This document shows, piece by piece, positions 55,213 through 64,000 of a stretch of 64,000 bases of DNA (its first letter is position 1; the number at the start of each line of letters is the position of its first letter). The notes under the pieces are model-generated. The model had not been told where the DNA came from. It saw only the letters and a list, made by a program, of their open reading frames with translations, and did no database searches. Location of the stretch: assembly GCA_964505385.1 (NCBI GenBank), contig CAZDIA010000007.1, positions 1 through 64,000 on the forward strand, in the 5' to 3' direction. Both the position numbers and the translations under genes were made by a program. Source of the stretch: SLJN01 sp964505385 (GTDB taxonomy: Bacteria; Bacteroidota; Rhodothermia; Balneolales; Natronogracilivirgulaceae).

Positions 55213-56718
55213 TCAGGAAACCGCAGTTTTTTCCTCTTCTTTTTCTTCAGAAGAACTACGCTCCCACCTGATATTTATATTTTTGGCTGCATAAGCATCA
55301 TCAAGCCTGCGGGTTTCTGTGTTATGAGGTGCCGTTTTGACCACTTCGGGATTCTCCTCACACTCTCTGGCAATGCTGATCATAGCATCGCAAAACCCGT
55401 CGATATTTTCCTTTGATTCACTTTCGGTAGGTTCAATCATCAGGCATTCAGGAACAATCAACGGGAAATAAACCGTAGGTGCATGGTAGCCATAATCGAG
55501 GATACGCTTGGCAATATCGAGAGTTTTGATTCCATTCTGCTTTTTTTGCTTATTTCCGGAAAAAACAACTTCGTGCATCACAGGGCCTTCATAGGGTAGT
55601 TCGTAATAATCACGAAGTCGGTGCATGAGGTAATTTGCGTTAAGTACAGCATTTTCACTGATCTCCCGCAATCCTTTTGCCCCATGCAAACGGATATAAA
55701 CCCAAGCTCGCACCATCATCCCGAAACTGCCATAAAAACCGTGCATTTTGCCAATGCTATCCGGGCGATCATGATCCCAGGAATATTTTTCTCCGTCGAA
55801 CTGTACTACCGGCCCGGGCTGATATTTTCTGAGTCGCTCGCTGATGCCGATTGGTCCGCTACCGGGACCTCCTCCACCGTGCGGAGTAGAAAAAGTTTTA
55901 TGCAGATTAAAATGGACGACATCAAAACCCATATCACCAGGCCTTGCAATGCCAAGCAGAGCGTTGAGATTAGCTCCATCCATATACATCAGCGCATCTA
56001 CACTCTGCAACAAGTCCCGGATTTCTTCGATGTTGCTTTCGAATAAACCCACGGTGCTCGGGTTGGTAAGCATAATGCCGGCAACCTCGTCGCTTAGCTT
56101 CTCCCGGAACTCTTCCATATCAGTCAGTCCGTTTTCATCAGTATTCAGGTTGATAACCTGGTATCCACTGATTTTAACTGATGCGGGATTAGTACCATGG
56201 GCGGAATCAGGAACCATAATGTATTTCTTATGGGTATTTCCCCGATCCTCATGATATTTTTTAATGAGCATAATTCCGGTAAGTTCCCCTTGGGAACCGG
56301 CAGCTGGTTGCAGGCACACATCATCCATTCCGCATACTTCGGCCAGCATATTTTTCAGCTCGTACTGAATTTGAAGTGCACCCTGCGAGGCGAATTCCGG
56401 TGCCAGCGGATGAATATCGAAATTGCCGGGCATAGAAGCTGCTTTTTCATTAACCTTGGGATTGTACTTCATCGTACAGCTTCCCAGCGGATACATATTT
56501 TTATCAATATGATAATTCTTGGTCGATATCCGGGTAAAGTGGCGAACTACTTCATTTTCTGGCAGCTCAGGCAGTTCAGGAGGTTGAGAGCGTAAATGCT
56601 GCTCTGGGATCAGTTCTGATAATGGTTTCTCCGGTATATCAAGTTCCGGCAGTAAGTAACCGTTACATCCCGGCTTACTTTTCTCCAATAGAAGTGGTTC
56701 TCGAATCTCATGACTCAT
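55213..56718 (-). CDS. gcvPB: Glycine dehydrogenase (decarboxylating) subunit 2
   Basis: 501 aa, the PLP-binding half of the split P-protein of the glycine cleavage system. The PLP lysine is in VVHFNLHKTFSTPHGGGGPG, with conserved LGSCTMKYNPKVNE and QPAAGSQGELTG upstream. The partner subunit gcvPA is not in the window. It follows rnc by 10 bases and precedes a strong terminator, so it closes the fatty-acid cluster transcript. Confidence 0.95.
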   Translation of the reverse strand: MSHEIREPLLLEKSKPGCNGYLLPELDIPEKPLSELIPEQHLRSQPPELPELPENEVVRHFTRISTKNYHIDKNMYPLGSCTMKYNPKVNEKAASMPGNFDIHPLAPEFASQGALQIQYELKNMLAEVCGMDDVCLQPAAGSQGELTGIMLIKKYHEDRGNTHKKYIMVPDSAHGTNPASVKISGYQVINLNTDENGLTDMEEFREKLSDEVAGIMLTNPSTVGLFESNIEEIRDLLQSVDALMYMDGANLNALLGIARPGDMGFDVVHFNLHKTFSTPHGGGGPGSGPIGISERLRKYQPGPVVQFDGEKYSWDHDRPDSIGKMHGFYGSFGMMVRAWVYIRLHGAKGLREISENAVLNANYLMHRLRDYYELPYEGPVMHEVVFSGNKQKKQNGIKTLDIAKRILDYGYHAPTVYFPLIVPECLMIEPTESESKENIDGFCDAMISIARECEENPEVVKTAPHNTETRRLDDAYAAKNINIRWERSSSEEKEEEKTAVS

Positions 56719-56728
56719 AACAAACCTA

Positions 56729-57478
56729 TTAATTTAATTCGTAATACTTTTTCAAAGCTTCACGAGCGGCAAGCTGTTCGGCTTTCTTTTTACTTTTTGC
56801 AATTCCCCGGCCTCGTACTTGTTCATTTATAACAACCTGTACACTGAATGTTTTATCATGACCGGGTCCGGATTCATCAATCACCTCGTACTCCGGTATA
56901 GACATTTTATTAGCCTGTGCATATTCAAGCAGCATACTTTTATAATTATCTTCAACTGCGATTATTTCATCAAGGTTAATAAATTTGTCAAACAAAGAGC
57001 TTACGATGTGGTATGTTTTATCGTATCCTGTTTCTTTGTACAACGCCCCGATAACCGCTTCAAAGATATCAGCTTGTACACTTTGCGACTGTTCAATACC
57101 CTGGTTTTTGACTCGATAGCCAACCTGTATCAGGTCTTGGAGTTCAAGATAACCACCAAGCTTAGCCAAATGTTCCCCTTTTACCAATTTAGATCGTAAC
57201 TGAGTCATAAAACCCTCATCTCTATCGGAATAACGCTCGAAGATCATGTCGGATACGATCAGGTCAAGCACGGCATCTCCAAGAAATTCGAGTTGCTCAT
57301 ATGAGTCCGTTGACTGTAGATCATGCTCAATTATATATGAGCGATGCCGTAACGCCCGAAGGAATAAATCCGGGCGGGTAATGAATATCCCAAGCAACTT
57401 TTCAAGCCTGGTGATAATCGCATAAGAGGTTTTATCGAGCGATTTTCTTTTAAAAAATGCCCGAATACCACTAATCAA
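56729..57478 (-). CDS. rnc: Ribonuclease III
   Basis: 249 aa. The RNase III signature YEQLEFLGDAVLDLIVSD (about residues 60-77) contains the catalytic acidic residues, and a double-stranded-RNA-binding domain occupies about 175-245 (ending in GRGIAKSKKKAEQLAAREAL). The start is TTG at 57478, three bases after the fabF stop codon. Its place behind fabF is the widespread acpP-fabF-rnc arrangement. Confidence 0.95.
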   Translation of the reverse strand: MISGIRAFFKRKSLDKTSYAIITRLEKLLGIFITRPDLFLRALRHRSYIIEHDLQSTDSYEQLEFLGDAVLDLIVSDMIFERYSDRDEGFMTQLRSKLVKGEHLAKLGGYLELQDLIQVGYRVKNQGIEQSQSVQADIFEAVIGALYKETGYDKTYHIVSSLFDKFINLDEIIAVEDNYKSMLLEYAQANKMSIPEYEVIDESGPGHDKTFSVQVVINEQVRGRGIAKSKKKAEQLAAREALKKYYELN

Positions 57479-57481
57479 AAC

Positions 57482-58729
57482 TTATCCTTCAAATTTTTTA
57501 AAAACCAAAGTTGTATTATGGCCGCCAAATCCAAAAGCGTTATTCATAGCGTATTTCAAATCTCTTGTTTGAGCTTCATTGAAGGTATAGTTCAAATCAC
57601 ACTCAGGATCAGGATTTGAGAAGTTTATGGTAGGCGGAACAATGCCATGGTAAATTGCGAGAATAGTCGCTACCGACTCTGCTGCACCGGCTGCACCGAG
57701 CATATGCCCGGTCATAGACTTGGTTGAATTTAAATTGATATCATAAGCATGGTCGCCAAAAACCTTTTTTATTGAATTGGTTTCGGCTACATCACCAAGT
57801 GGTGTAGATGTGCCATGCATGTTTATATGATCCACCATTTCAGGTGAAATCCCGGCGGATTTTAAAGCAGCATTCAAAGCGAGAATCACGCCGCTTCCAT
57901 CCGGATCCGGTGCGGTGATATGATAGGCGTCAGCGGTGAATCCGTAACCGGTGAGTTCGGCATAAATACGTGCACCTCTTTGCACTGCTGATTCCATTTC
58001 TTCCAAAAATACAATAGCCGATCCCTCGCCGAGAACAAAGCCATCACGAGTTGAGTCAAAGGGTCGCGAGGCGGTTTCAGGCTCGTCATTACGAGTTGAC
58101 ATCGCCCGCATCGAGTTAAACCCCGCAACCCCCATACCGAAAATTGGTGCTTCCGACCCGCCTGCCACTGCGTAATCAGCCTGCCCGTTTTGAATCGCGT
58201 CATATGCCAGACCGATATTGTGGGAGCCTGTAGCGCACGCCGAAACTGTACAGAAATTCGGGCCCTGGAATCCGTATTTAATTGAAATCTGACCTGCTGC
58301 AATGTCAGGGATCAGCATTGGAATAAAAAAAGGTGATACCGCACGCGGGCCTTTATCATGAAAATCGACCGCTTGCTTGTAGAAGGTTTCCATACCACCA
58401 ATACCTGATCCGATCAAGGTTGCCACACGGGTCAAATCCACAGATTCAAGATCAATGTTGGAGTCTTGGATAGCCTCCTCCCCGGCTATCATCGCATATT
58501 GACAAAATTTGTCCATTCGCCGGGCGACTTTAGGATCCATATGATCGGATGCCTTGTAGTCGTCCAGTTGTGCGGCGAATTTGGTCGCAAATTTTTCAGT
58601 ATCGAAATGCGTGATCGTCCGGGCTCCGCTTTTACCGGAAACCAAACCATTCCAATATTCCGGCGCACCCTTTCCTACAGGAGTAAGAGCACCGATTCCG
58701 GTTATAACAACTCGTTTTCTGTCTGACAT
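57482..58729 (-). CDS. fabF: 3-oxoacyl-ACP synthase II
   Basis: 415 aa condensing enzyme for fatty-acid elongation. The catalytic cysteine is in CTVSACATGSHNIG, and the two histidines in NMHGTSTPLGD and SMTGHMLGAAG. The N-terminal KRVVITGIGALTPVG and C-terminal NNAFGFGGHNTTLVF are typical. It sits between acpP (16 bases upstream) and rnc (three bases downstream). Confidence 0.97.
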   Translation of the reverse strand: MSDRKRVVITGIGALTPVGKGAPEYWNGLVSGKSGARTITHFDTEKFATKFAAQLDDYKASDHMDPKVARRMDKFCQYAMIAGEEAIQDSNIDLESVDLTRVATLIGSGIGGMETFYKQAVDFHDKGPRAVSPFFIPMLIPDIAAGQISIKYGFQGPNFCTVSACATGSHNIGLAYDAIQNGQADYAVAGGSEAPIFGMGVAGFNSMRAMSTRNDEPETASRPFDSTRDGFVLGEGSAIVFLEEMESAVQRGARIYAELTGYGFTADAYHITAPDPDGSGVILALNAALKSAGISPEMVDHINMHGTSTPLGDVAETNSIKKVFGDHAYDINLNSTKSMTGHMLGAAGAAESVATILAIYHGIVPPTINFSNPDPECDLNYTFNEAQTRDLKYAMNNAFGFGGHNTTLVFKKFEG

Positions 58730-58745
58730 TTATCCTATCATGGAT

Positions 58746-58985
58746 TTAGGAAACTTTTTCTTCCAAATATTTAATGGCGTCACCAACAGTAGTGATATTT
58801 TCAGCATCTTCATCAGGAATGCTGATATCAAAAACTTTTTCGAACTCCATTATAAGTTCAACAGTGTCAAGGGAATCTGCACCCAAATCATTGGTGAAAT
58901 TCGCCTCTTTTTGAACTTCAGACTCGTCTACTCCGAGTTTGTCAACTATGATCTTTTTTACTTCTGCTTCGATATCTTTAGCCAT
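58746..58985 (-). CDS. acpP: Acyl carrier protein
   Basis: 79 aa acidic carrier protein of fatty-acid synthesis. Phosphopantetheine is attached to Ser38 in [12 protein letters not shown]. The preceding helix and the following [13 protein letters not shown] segment are typical. It lies 99 bases downstream of fabG and 16 bases upstream of fabF in the same transcript. Confidence 0.98.
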   Translation of the reverse strand: MAKDIEAEVKKIIVDKLGVDESEVQKEANFTNDLGADSLDTVELIMEFEKVFDISIPDEDAENITTVGDAIKYLEEKVS

Positions 58986-59083
58986 GATGGTACCTTTTCA
59001 GTTACTATTGTGAGTTGTTTGAGATTAAAATCAGGTAATGATAAAAAGAGTTTCCAGTATCTGCAAAAACTGTTATAAACAAA

Positions 59084-59833
59084 TCACATCCCCATGCCGC
59101 CATCAACCGGGATAACGGCCCCGGTTATATAGCTTGAGGCCGGAGATGCCAGAAACTGAACGGTGTTTGCTACCTCTTCACTATCACCCGGCCGCCCCAG
59201 TGGGATAGCGGCATTAATAGCTTCAAGTTGTTTTTCGTTCAGCTCTTCCGTCATTTCAGTTGTGATATAGCCGGGAGCAACTACATTTGCCCGAATATTT
59301 CTGGATGCGACTTCTTTCGCCAGAGATTTAGTAAAACCAATGATCCCGGCTTTGGAAGCGGCATAGTTGGTTTGTCCCGCATTCCCGCCGGAACCAACTA
59401 CCGAGCCAATATTAATGATAGAGCCTCCACGCTGCTTCATCATTGGCCGGATTACCGCTTTACTATAATTAAAAACACTTTTCAAATTCGTGGTTATAAC
59501 CTCATCCCATTGCTCTTCACTCATTCTCATGATGAGCGTATCGCGGGTTATCCCGGCATTATTTATCAGCACATCCAGACTCCCCCAATCCTTGCTGAGC
59601 TGCTGAATTACTTCATTCGCTTTGTCTCCATCTACGGCATCAGCCTGTATGGCAATACCTTTAACTCCCTGCATTTCAATCTGCTTAACCACTTCATTAG
59701 CGGCATCTGCTGACCGGGAGTAAGTGATGGCTACATTTGCTCCGTTTCGGGCAAGTGTGAGTGCGATCGATTTACCAATCCCCCGGCTTCCTCCGGTTAC
59801 GAGACAAACTTTTTGATTCAGTTCAAATGACAT
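59084..59833 (-). CDS. fabG: 3-oxoacyl-ACP reductase
   Basis: 249 aa short-chain dehydrogenase. The NADPH-binding VTGGSRGIGKSIA lies at the N-terminus, and the catalytic Ser, Tyr and Lys are in INIGSVVGSGG and QTNYAASKAG. The C-terminal SYITGAVIPVDGGMGM is the canonical FabG ending. It lies between fabD (9 bases upstream) and acpP. Confidence 0.97.
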   Translation of the reverse strand: MSFELNQKVCLVTGGSRGIGKSIALTLARNGANVAITYSRSADAANEVVKQIEMQGVKGIAIQADAVDGDKANEVIQQLSKDWGSLDVLINNAGITRDTLIMRMSEEQWDEVITTNLKSVFNYSKAVIRPMMKQRGGSIINIGSVVGSGGNAGQTNYAASKAGIIGFTKSLAKEVASRNIRANVVAPGYITTEMTEELNEKQLEAINAAIPLGRPGDSEEVANTVQFLASPASSYITGAVIPVDGGMGM

Positions 59834-59842
59834 ATAAATCTT

Positions 59843-60733
59843 TTATTGATATCCCATGATTTCCACGTTGCTGCCAAGTGTTCGTTTTACCAAACCCTGC
59901 AGTACCTTACCCGGCCCGACTTCGATGAAGAAACCTGCACCATTTTTCTGCATAGCCTGAATAGTCTGAGTCCATTTTACCGGATTTAGCAACTGTTCTA
60001 TAAGGTTGTTGCGTATCGCTTCCGGGTCACTGGTCGGTTCAGCGTTTACATTGGCATAAACCGGGTATTCGGCTTTTTTGATCTTTACATTTTCCAACTC
60101 TTCCCTTAAGCCGTCGCGGGCCGGCTGCATAAGAGCGGAATGAAAAGCTCCGCTTACCGGCAACTTTTTCGCCATTTTGCAGCCTTTCTCTTTCAGAAGA
60201 TCGATAGCTTTATCCACAGCGGATTCCGATCCGGATATTACAAGTTGACCTGTAGCATTATAATTGGCCGGAACAACATCTTCGCCGGTTTCTTCGGCGG
60301 CATCTATGCAGGTTTTTTCAACATCGGCATCATCCATACCAATTACAGCAGCCATTGATCCTTTTTGTTGTTCGCCGGCTTCCTGCATTAACTCACCGCG
60401 TTTTCTAACAAGTCGCAAAGCATCTTCAAAATCAAGAGCTCTTGCGGCGGTAAGTGCTGAAAATTCCCCAAGACTATGACCAGCTACCATATCCGGTTGC
60501 TGTTTTAATGACTCAAAAAGCGCAATACTATGCAGAAATATAGCAGGCTGTGTGTTACGGGTTTGTTTGAGCTCCTGTTCTGGTCCTTCAAACATGATAG
60601 AAATAAGATCCAGACCGAGAATTTCGGAAGATTGATCACAAAATCTTTTAAATATGGGATTAAATCCGTAGTGGTTCTGACCCATCCCAGTAAATTGAGA
60701 GCCCTGGCCCGGAAATAAATATGCTTTTTTCAT
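59843..60733 (-). CDS. fabD: Malonyl-CoA:ACP transacylase
   Basis: 296 aa. The N-terminal LFPGQGSQFTGMG and the nucleophile GHSLGEFSALTAA are diagnostic; the second catalytic residue is the His in SGAFHSALM. It transfers malonyl groups from CoA to the phosphopantetheine of AcpP. It follows fabH by 4 bases. Confidence 0.96.
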   Translation of the reverse strand: MKKAYLFPGQGSQFTGMGQNHYGFNPIFKRFCDQSSEILGLDLISIMFEGPEQELKQTRNTQPAIFLHSIALFESLKQQPDMVAGHSLGEFSALTAARALDFEDALRLVRKRGELMQEAGEQQKGSMAAVIGMDDADVEKTCIDAAEETGEDVVPANYNATGQLVISGSESAVDKAIDLLKEKGCKMAKKLPVSGAFHSALMQPARDGLREELENVKIKKAEYPVYANVNAEPTSDPEAIRNNLIEQLLNPVKWTQTIQAMQKNGAGFFIEVGPGKVLQGLVKRTLGSNVEIMGYQ

Positions 60734-60737
60734 ATGA

Positions 60738-61736
60738 TCAGTTTTCCAAACCCCATTTTACATATACGGCACCCCAGGTAAACCCTCCGCCAAATGCTGA
60801 GAGGATCAAATTGTCTCCTTTTTTCAGCCTGGGCTGCCAGTCATAGAGGCAAAGTGGAATAGTGGCTGTGGTCGTGTTTCCGTATTTATCAATATTCACC
60901 ATGACATTTTCATTGCTCAGCCCCATTCTTTGGGCTGTCGCATCAATAATACGCAAATTTGCCTGATGAGGTACCAGCCAATCTACATCTTCATTATTGA
61001 GGTTATTTCGATCCATGATTTCTCTGGAAACATTCGCCATCCCTTCCGTCGCTTTTTTGAAAACGGCTTTTCCATCCTGGAAAATATAGTGTTTTCTCTG
61101 CTCAACGGTTTCGTGAGTGGCAGGATTTAAGCTACCACCAGCCTCCTGGCGAAGCACCTCGGCACCCGTTCCGTTAGAATGATGTATCCAGTCGATCACT
61201 CCCTTATCATCTTCTGCAGGTTCGAGTAATACAGCGGCGGCGGCATCCCCGAACAGAATACATGTGGCGCGGTCAGTGTAATCAGTAATAGAGCTCATTT
61301 TGTCACTGCCTATCACCAATACATTTTTGTACCGCCCTGATTCTATAAACGTTGCTCCGTTTGTTAATGCATAAAGAAAGCCGGAACAGGCGGCCATCAG
61401 ATCGAAACAATAAGCGTTGAAAGCCCCGATTTCACGCTGAATCAGACAGGAAGTTGACGGAAAAAGATAATCGGGTGTTGCCGTGGATAATATAATGAGA
61501 TCAATATCAAGCGGGTCGATATTGCGGTTGCGAATTACTTCACGTGCCGCTTCGATTCCCATGTAAGCTGATGCTTTATCAGGATCCTTCAGGATTCTGC
61601 GCTCTTGTATACCGGTACGTGTTCTGATCCACTCATCATTGGTATCTACTATCTGCTCAAGTTCTTTATTCGTAAGTACATAGTCAGGTAGATAGTGGCC
61701 AACTGAAGTGATATTGGCACGTAAAGATTCTGCCAT
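60738..61736 (-). CDS. fabH: 3-oxoacyl-ACP synthase III
   Basis: 332 aa initiating condensing enzyme. The Cys-His-Asn triad is seen in DLMAACSGFLYAL, WLVPHQANLRIID and KYGNTTTATIPL. It condenses acyl-CoA (acetyl or branched) with malonyl-ACP; the branched-chain amino acid genes nearby do not settle which primer it uses. It follows plsX by five bases. Confidence 0.96.
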   Translation of the reverse strand: MAESLRANITSVGHYLPDYVLTNKELEQIVDTNDEWIRTRTGIQERRILKDPDKASAYMGIEAAREVIRNRNIDPLDIDLIILSTATPDYLFPSTSCLIQREIGAFNAYCFDLMAACSGFLYALTNGATFIESGRYKNVLVIGSDKMSSITDYTDRATCILFGDAAAAVLLEPAEDDKGVIDWIHHSNGTGAEVLRQEAGGSLNPATHETVEQRKHYIFQDGKAVFKKATEGMANVSREIMDRNNLNNEDVDWLVPHQANLRIIDATAQRMGLSNENVMVNIDKYGNTTTATIPLCLYDWQPRLKKGDNLILSAFGGGFTWGAVYVKWGLEN

Positions 61737-61741
61737 AATTT

Positions 61742-62725
61742 TTAATTTATCGTATCGACGATCTTTGTGTTTACTTTTTCATCAACCATGCTGGCAGCGC
61801 TTAATACCATGTTTTTTATAGCGGTTGTTGTGCTGCCTCCGTGCCCAACCAAACTTACTCCGTTAACGCCAAGAAAAGGCACTCCGCCCACACGTTGATA
61901 ATCGAAAGGTTCAAACGCTTTTTTTAGTAAATTCGAAATAACTTTAACCTGATCGGAACTGATTTGCTGGCGTTCAATTTCCCTTAGTAGGATGTGCTCA
62001 AAGGTAGCCGGTATGGTTTCCCCGAATTTCAGCAGGATGTTACCAACATACCCGTCACAGACGAACACATCTGCATTACCGAAAAGAATATCACGCCCTT
62101 CCACATTGCCGATAAAATTTGGCAGGCTCTGAAGAAGCTTATTGGCGGTCCTCAGACACTCAGTACCCTTTTCTTCCTCTTCACCTACATTTAGCAAACC
62201 TACCCTCGGATTTTCTATTTTCATTACCTTGCGGGCATATATTTCGCCCATTGTACCAAATTGATGGAGCATCTCCGGTTTAACTTCCAGATTAGCACCT
62301 ACATCAATCATCAATCCGATACCTCGAATATTCGGGTAGATAGTGGCAATACTCGGACGGATTACACCATCGAGTCTGCCGAGAATAAATGCTGAAGCGG
62401 CCATTAATGCACCGGTATTACCGGCGCTTACAAATGCCTGCGCATCACCATTCGCATTTAACCGGAGCCCGGTTACGATCGATGATTTTGATTTTGCTTT
62501 AACCGCCTGTGCCGGAGACTCGTGCATACCGATCACCTCCGGTGCATCCTTAATATCAACCCTGTCTTGAGGGTATTGATACTCACTGAGCTCTTTTTCG
62601 ATCACATCTTTTGGCCCCACAAATATAATCTGCAGGTCACTGCGTTCTTCAAGGGCGGCCAGTGAACCGGATACAGGATTTTTCGGGTAATAATCTCCCC
62701 CCGCGGCATCAACTGCTATAATCAT
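61742..62725 (-). CDS. plsX: Phosphate acyltransferase PlsX
   Basis: 327 aa. It makes acyl-phosphate from acyl-ACP for the PlsX/PlsY route to lysophosphatidate. The N-terminal IIAVDAAGGDYYPKNPV reads Ala-Ala-Gly-Gly-Asp where most PlsX proteins have Met-Gly-Gly-Asp, but the remaining motifs AFVSAGNTGALMAASAF, TIYPNIRG, LLNVGEEEEKGTE and FVCDGYVGNILLKFGE are intact. The gene follows rpmF by 39 bases. Confidence 0.96.
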   Translation of the reverse strand: MIIAVDAAGGDYYPKNPVSGSLAALEERSDLQIIFVGPKDVIEKELSEYQYPQDRVDIKDAPEVIGMHESPAQAVKAKSKSSIVTGLRLNANGDAQAFVSAGNTGALMAASAFILGRLDGVIRPSIATIYPNIRGIGLMIDVGANLEVKPEMLHQFGTMGEIYARKVMKIENPRVGLLNVGEEEEKGTECLRTANKLLQSLPNFIGNVEGRDILFGNADVFVCDGYVGNILLKFGETIPATFEHILLREIERQQISSDQVKVISNLLKKAFEPFDYQRVGGVPFLGVNGVSLVGHGGSTTTAIKNMVLSAASMVDEKVNTKIVDTIN

Positions 62726-62764
62726 CCGACTAAATTATTGCATGAATATATGCGTGATGGATTA

Positions 62765-62950
62765 TCACACTTCCTGAGTAATATTCATTACTTGGCGGCC
62801 ACGATAGTATCCGCACTCAGGGCACGCACGATGGCGCATATGTACCGCATCACAATTGTCACACTTTGTGAGAGTTGGAGATTCCAGGTTTTTATGAGTG
62901 CGACGCTTATCGCGGCGTGATTTCGAAGTTTTCCGTTTAGGATGTGCCAT
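62765..62950 (-). CDS. rpmF: 50S ribosomal protein L32
   Basis: 61 aa. The N-terminal AHPKRKTSKSRRDKRRTH and four cysteines in two pairs (Cys30/Cys33 and Cys43/Cys46 in CDNCDAVH and CPECGYYRGR) mark a zinc-binding (C+) L32. It is located between the DUF177 gene and plsX, the standard arrangement. Confidence 0.97.
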   Translation of the reverse strand: MAHPKRKTSKSRRDKRRTHKNLESPTLTKCDNCDAVHMRHRACPECGYYRGRQVMNITQEV

Positions 62951-62969
62951 GTATGGATGGTTTTCCTAT

Positions 62970-63467
62970 TTAGTTTTGGTTAATTCTGTTTTTAAGCTCT
63001 TTTAACTTGTCCCAGCGAGGATCAGTACTTGGTTCATCCGGATAAGATTTTTCAAATGGAATCTCTTCTCCGTGTTCATCAAAATACCGCGGATGAAGCT
63101 TTTTAATGGGAACACTCAGTAAAATCGTATCACGCACTTCTTTGCTGATATCAATTTTATTGGTTGAAGTGTCCAACCGCTTCCAGGCTTCATCTTCCTC
63201 CTCGTGAGGATCAATACCTATTTTGAAAATTACCTGGTAACTACCCCGCATTTCTTTGGTAAACGGGTCAAGTGAACGATCGCAAATCAACTCCATTGAA
63301 CTTGTTACGGTAAATGCAACGGTTGTTGACCTTTCATTCTTGGTAAAGTTAATCTCAAGGTCAATTTGATTTACTTTCAGCCCGTCAAAATCAAATTCTG
63401 ACGGATCAGGTTGCAAATGCCTCGAAGACTTACCAAATGGTATTTCGTCGTACTTTAATATTACCAT
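62970..63467 (-). CDS. DUF177 (YceD-like) protein
   Basis: 165 aa, the YceD/DUF177 family that almost always precedes rpmF. The conserved SMELICDRSLDPF segment (one cysteine rather than the usual pair) lies near residue 70, and an acidic stretch near 100. YceD relatives affect 23S rRNA processing; that role here is inferred from family and position. It starts at ATG 63467 and ends 19 bases before rpmF. Confidence 0.88.
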   Translation of the reverse strand: MVILKYDEIPFGKSSRHLQPDPSEFDFDGLKVNQIDLEINFTKNERSTTVAFTVTSSMELICDRSLDPFTKEMRGSYQVIFKIGIDPHEEEDEAWKRLDTSTNKIDISKEVRDTILLSVPIKKLHPRYFDEHGEEIPFEKSYPDEPSTDPRWDKLKELKNRINQN

Positions 63468-63518
63468 GTAATTCTCAAACAGTATATCTTTGAAATATAC
63501 GATTTGTTTGATTCATAC

Positions 63519-64000
63519 TCAACGCGAAGAAAATAATCCGAATTGCCTTTGTTCTATCATGGAGATGATCTTACCAAGGTCTTCCCGGTTGCTCACAAAG
63601 TCAAGATTATCGGTTTCCACAATCAGCTTATCATAGGGATATCTTTTAATCCAGTCTTCGTAAAGTAAGTTCAGCCGTTTCAGGTAGTCAATACTAATGG
63701 TATTTTCATAATCCCTGCCGCGCTGCTCAATCTGGCGTACCAGTGTTGAAACATCGGCTTTAAGGTAAACCAGTAAATTAGGAGGCGTCAGATAGGAAAC
63801 CATTTCGTGAAAAAGTGCTCCGTAATTATCATAATCCCTTTTACTCATTAACCCCATTTCATACAGATTGCGCGCAAAAATCTCAGCATCTTCATAGATT
63901 GTTCTGTCCTGTATAAAACTTTCGCCGGCTTTAATCATATTCTTCTGTGATCGAAACCTGCTGGAGAGAAAATAGATCTGCAAGTTGAAACTCCACCTGC
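63519..64000 (-). CDS. Deoxynucleoside kinase, 5' end outside window
   Basis: At least 160 residues of the C-terminal part; the frame stays open to the window edge. The visible motifs FIQDRTIYEDAEIFARNLYE (catalytic DR[S/T]IYED) and VYLKADVSTLVRQIEQRGRDYE (lid with Arg residues) identify a dNK/dGK-type enzyme phosphorylating deoxynucleosides. The Walker A region lies outside. It is on the same strand as the DUF177 cluster, 51 bases upstream. Confidence 0.9.
   Translation of the reverse strand, partial: RWSFNLQIYFLSSRFRSQKNMIKAGESFIQDRTIYEDAEIFARNLYEMGLMSKRDYDNYGALFHEMVSYLTPPNLLVYLKADVSTLVRQIEQRGRDYENTISIDYLKRLNLLYEDWIKRYPYDKLIVETDNLDFVSNREDLGKIISMIEQRQFGLFSSR

Overview
This is a protein-dense bacterial chromosome window with no tRNA, rRNA, CRISPR array or insertion sequence that I can recognise. 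The gene content points to a member of the Bacteroidota/Balneolota/Rhodothermota group, most likely a Balneolota-type marine or halophilic heterotroph. The supporting genes are a TonB-receptor/DUF4249 pair, a regulatory-domain-free leuA, a flotillin FloA plus NfeD pair, a DUF1343 NamZ-type lipoprotein, many lipoboxes, an outer-membrane FadL, and the DUF177-rpmF-plsX-fabHDG-acpP-fabF-rnc cluster. This assignment is inference from content, not from a marker gene.

Layout. 1-8.1 kb: branched-chain amino acid operon ilvC (5' end outside the window)-cimA-leuA-leuC-leuD-leuB, followed by proC. Several of its gene junctions carry low-complexity, partly inverted repeats, and one of these contains a 100-N assembly gap (5282-5381). 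8.3-20.8 kb: an accessory, redox-flavoured region. It holds three AhpD/carboxymuconolactone-decarboxylase-like proteins, an AraC regulator broken by an in-frame TGA, a DUF3179 lipoprotein, a Crp/Fnr regulator, a decayed flavoprotein fragment, a FitAB-type toxin-antitoxin pair, a GNAT acyltransferase, a membrane protein overlapping a disulfide-reductase-like flavoprotein, a DinB protein, the arsenosugar radical-SAM protein ArsS with its peroxidase-like partner, a thioredoxin-like protein, a DsrE protein and an alpha/beta hydrolase followed by a decayed partial copy of itself.

21.4-25.9 kb: a lysine-ketoglutarate-reductase-like protein, a thiolase and a PaaI-like thioesterase, then an MntA/HepT-type (nucleotidyltransferase/HEPN) pair and degenerate repeats. 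25.9-39.3 kb: FloA and NfeD, a TonB receptor with its DUF4249 partner, DUF92, two tandem DAACS-family symporters that differ at a sodium-site residue, a TPR protein, DsbD and a thioredoxin lipoprotein. 39.5-53.8 kb: NamZ-like lipoprotein, a methyltransferase, mtaB, a family-4 uracil-DNA glycosylase missing most cluster cysteines, dnaB, an SGNH-lipoprotein/FadL pair, an alpha/beta hydrolase, and a DASS transporter followed by a response regulator and a cyclic-nucleotide-binding histidine kinase. 53.9-64 kb: ilvE, gcvPB, then the minus-strand fatty-acid/ribosome cluster and the 3' part of a deoxynucleoside kinase that runs off the window.

How it fits together. ilvC, cimA, leuABCD and the distant ilvE give most of isoleucine/valine/leucine synthesis, with isoleucine made through citramalate. 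The fab cluster supplies acyl-ACP for membrane lipids. The most unusual material is not a new multi-gene system. It consists of (i) at least six low-complexity intergenic repeat families, several forming long inverted repeats; (ii) decaying genes (AraC, flavoprotein fragment, hydrolase relic); and (iii) residue-level oddities in otherwise standard enzymes (uracil-DNA glycosylase, DAACS paralog, LeuA).
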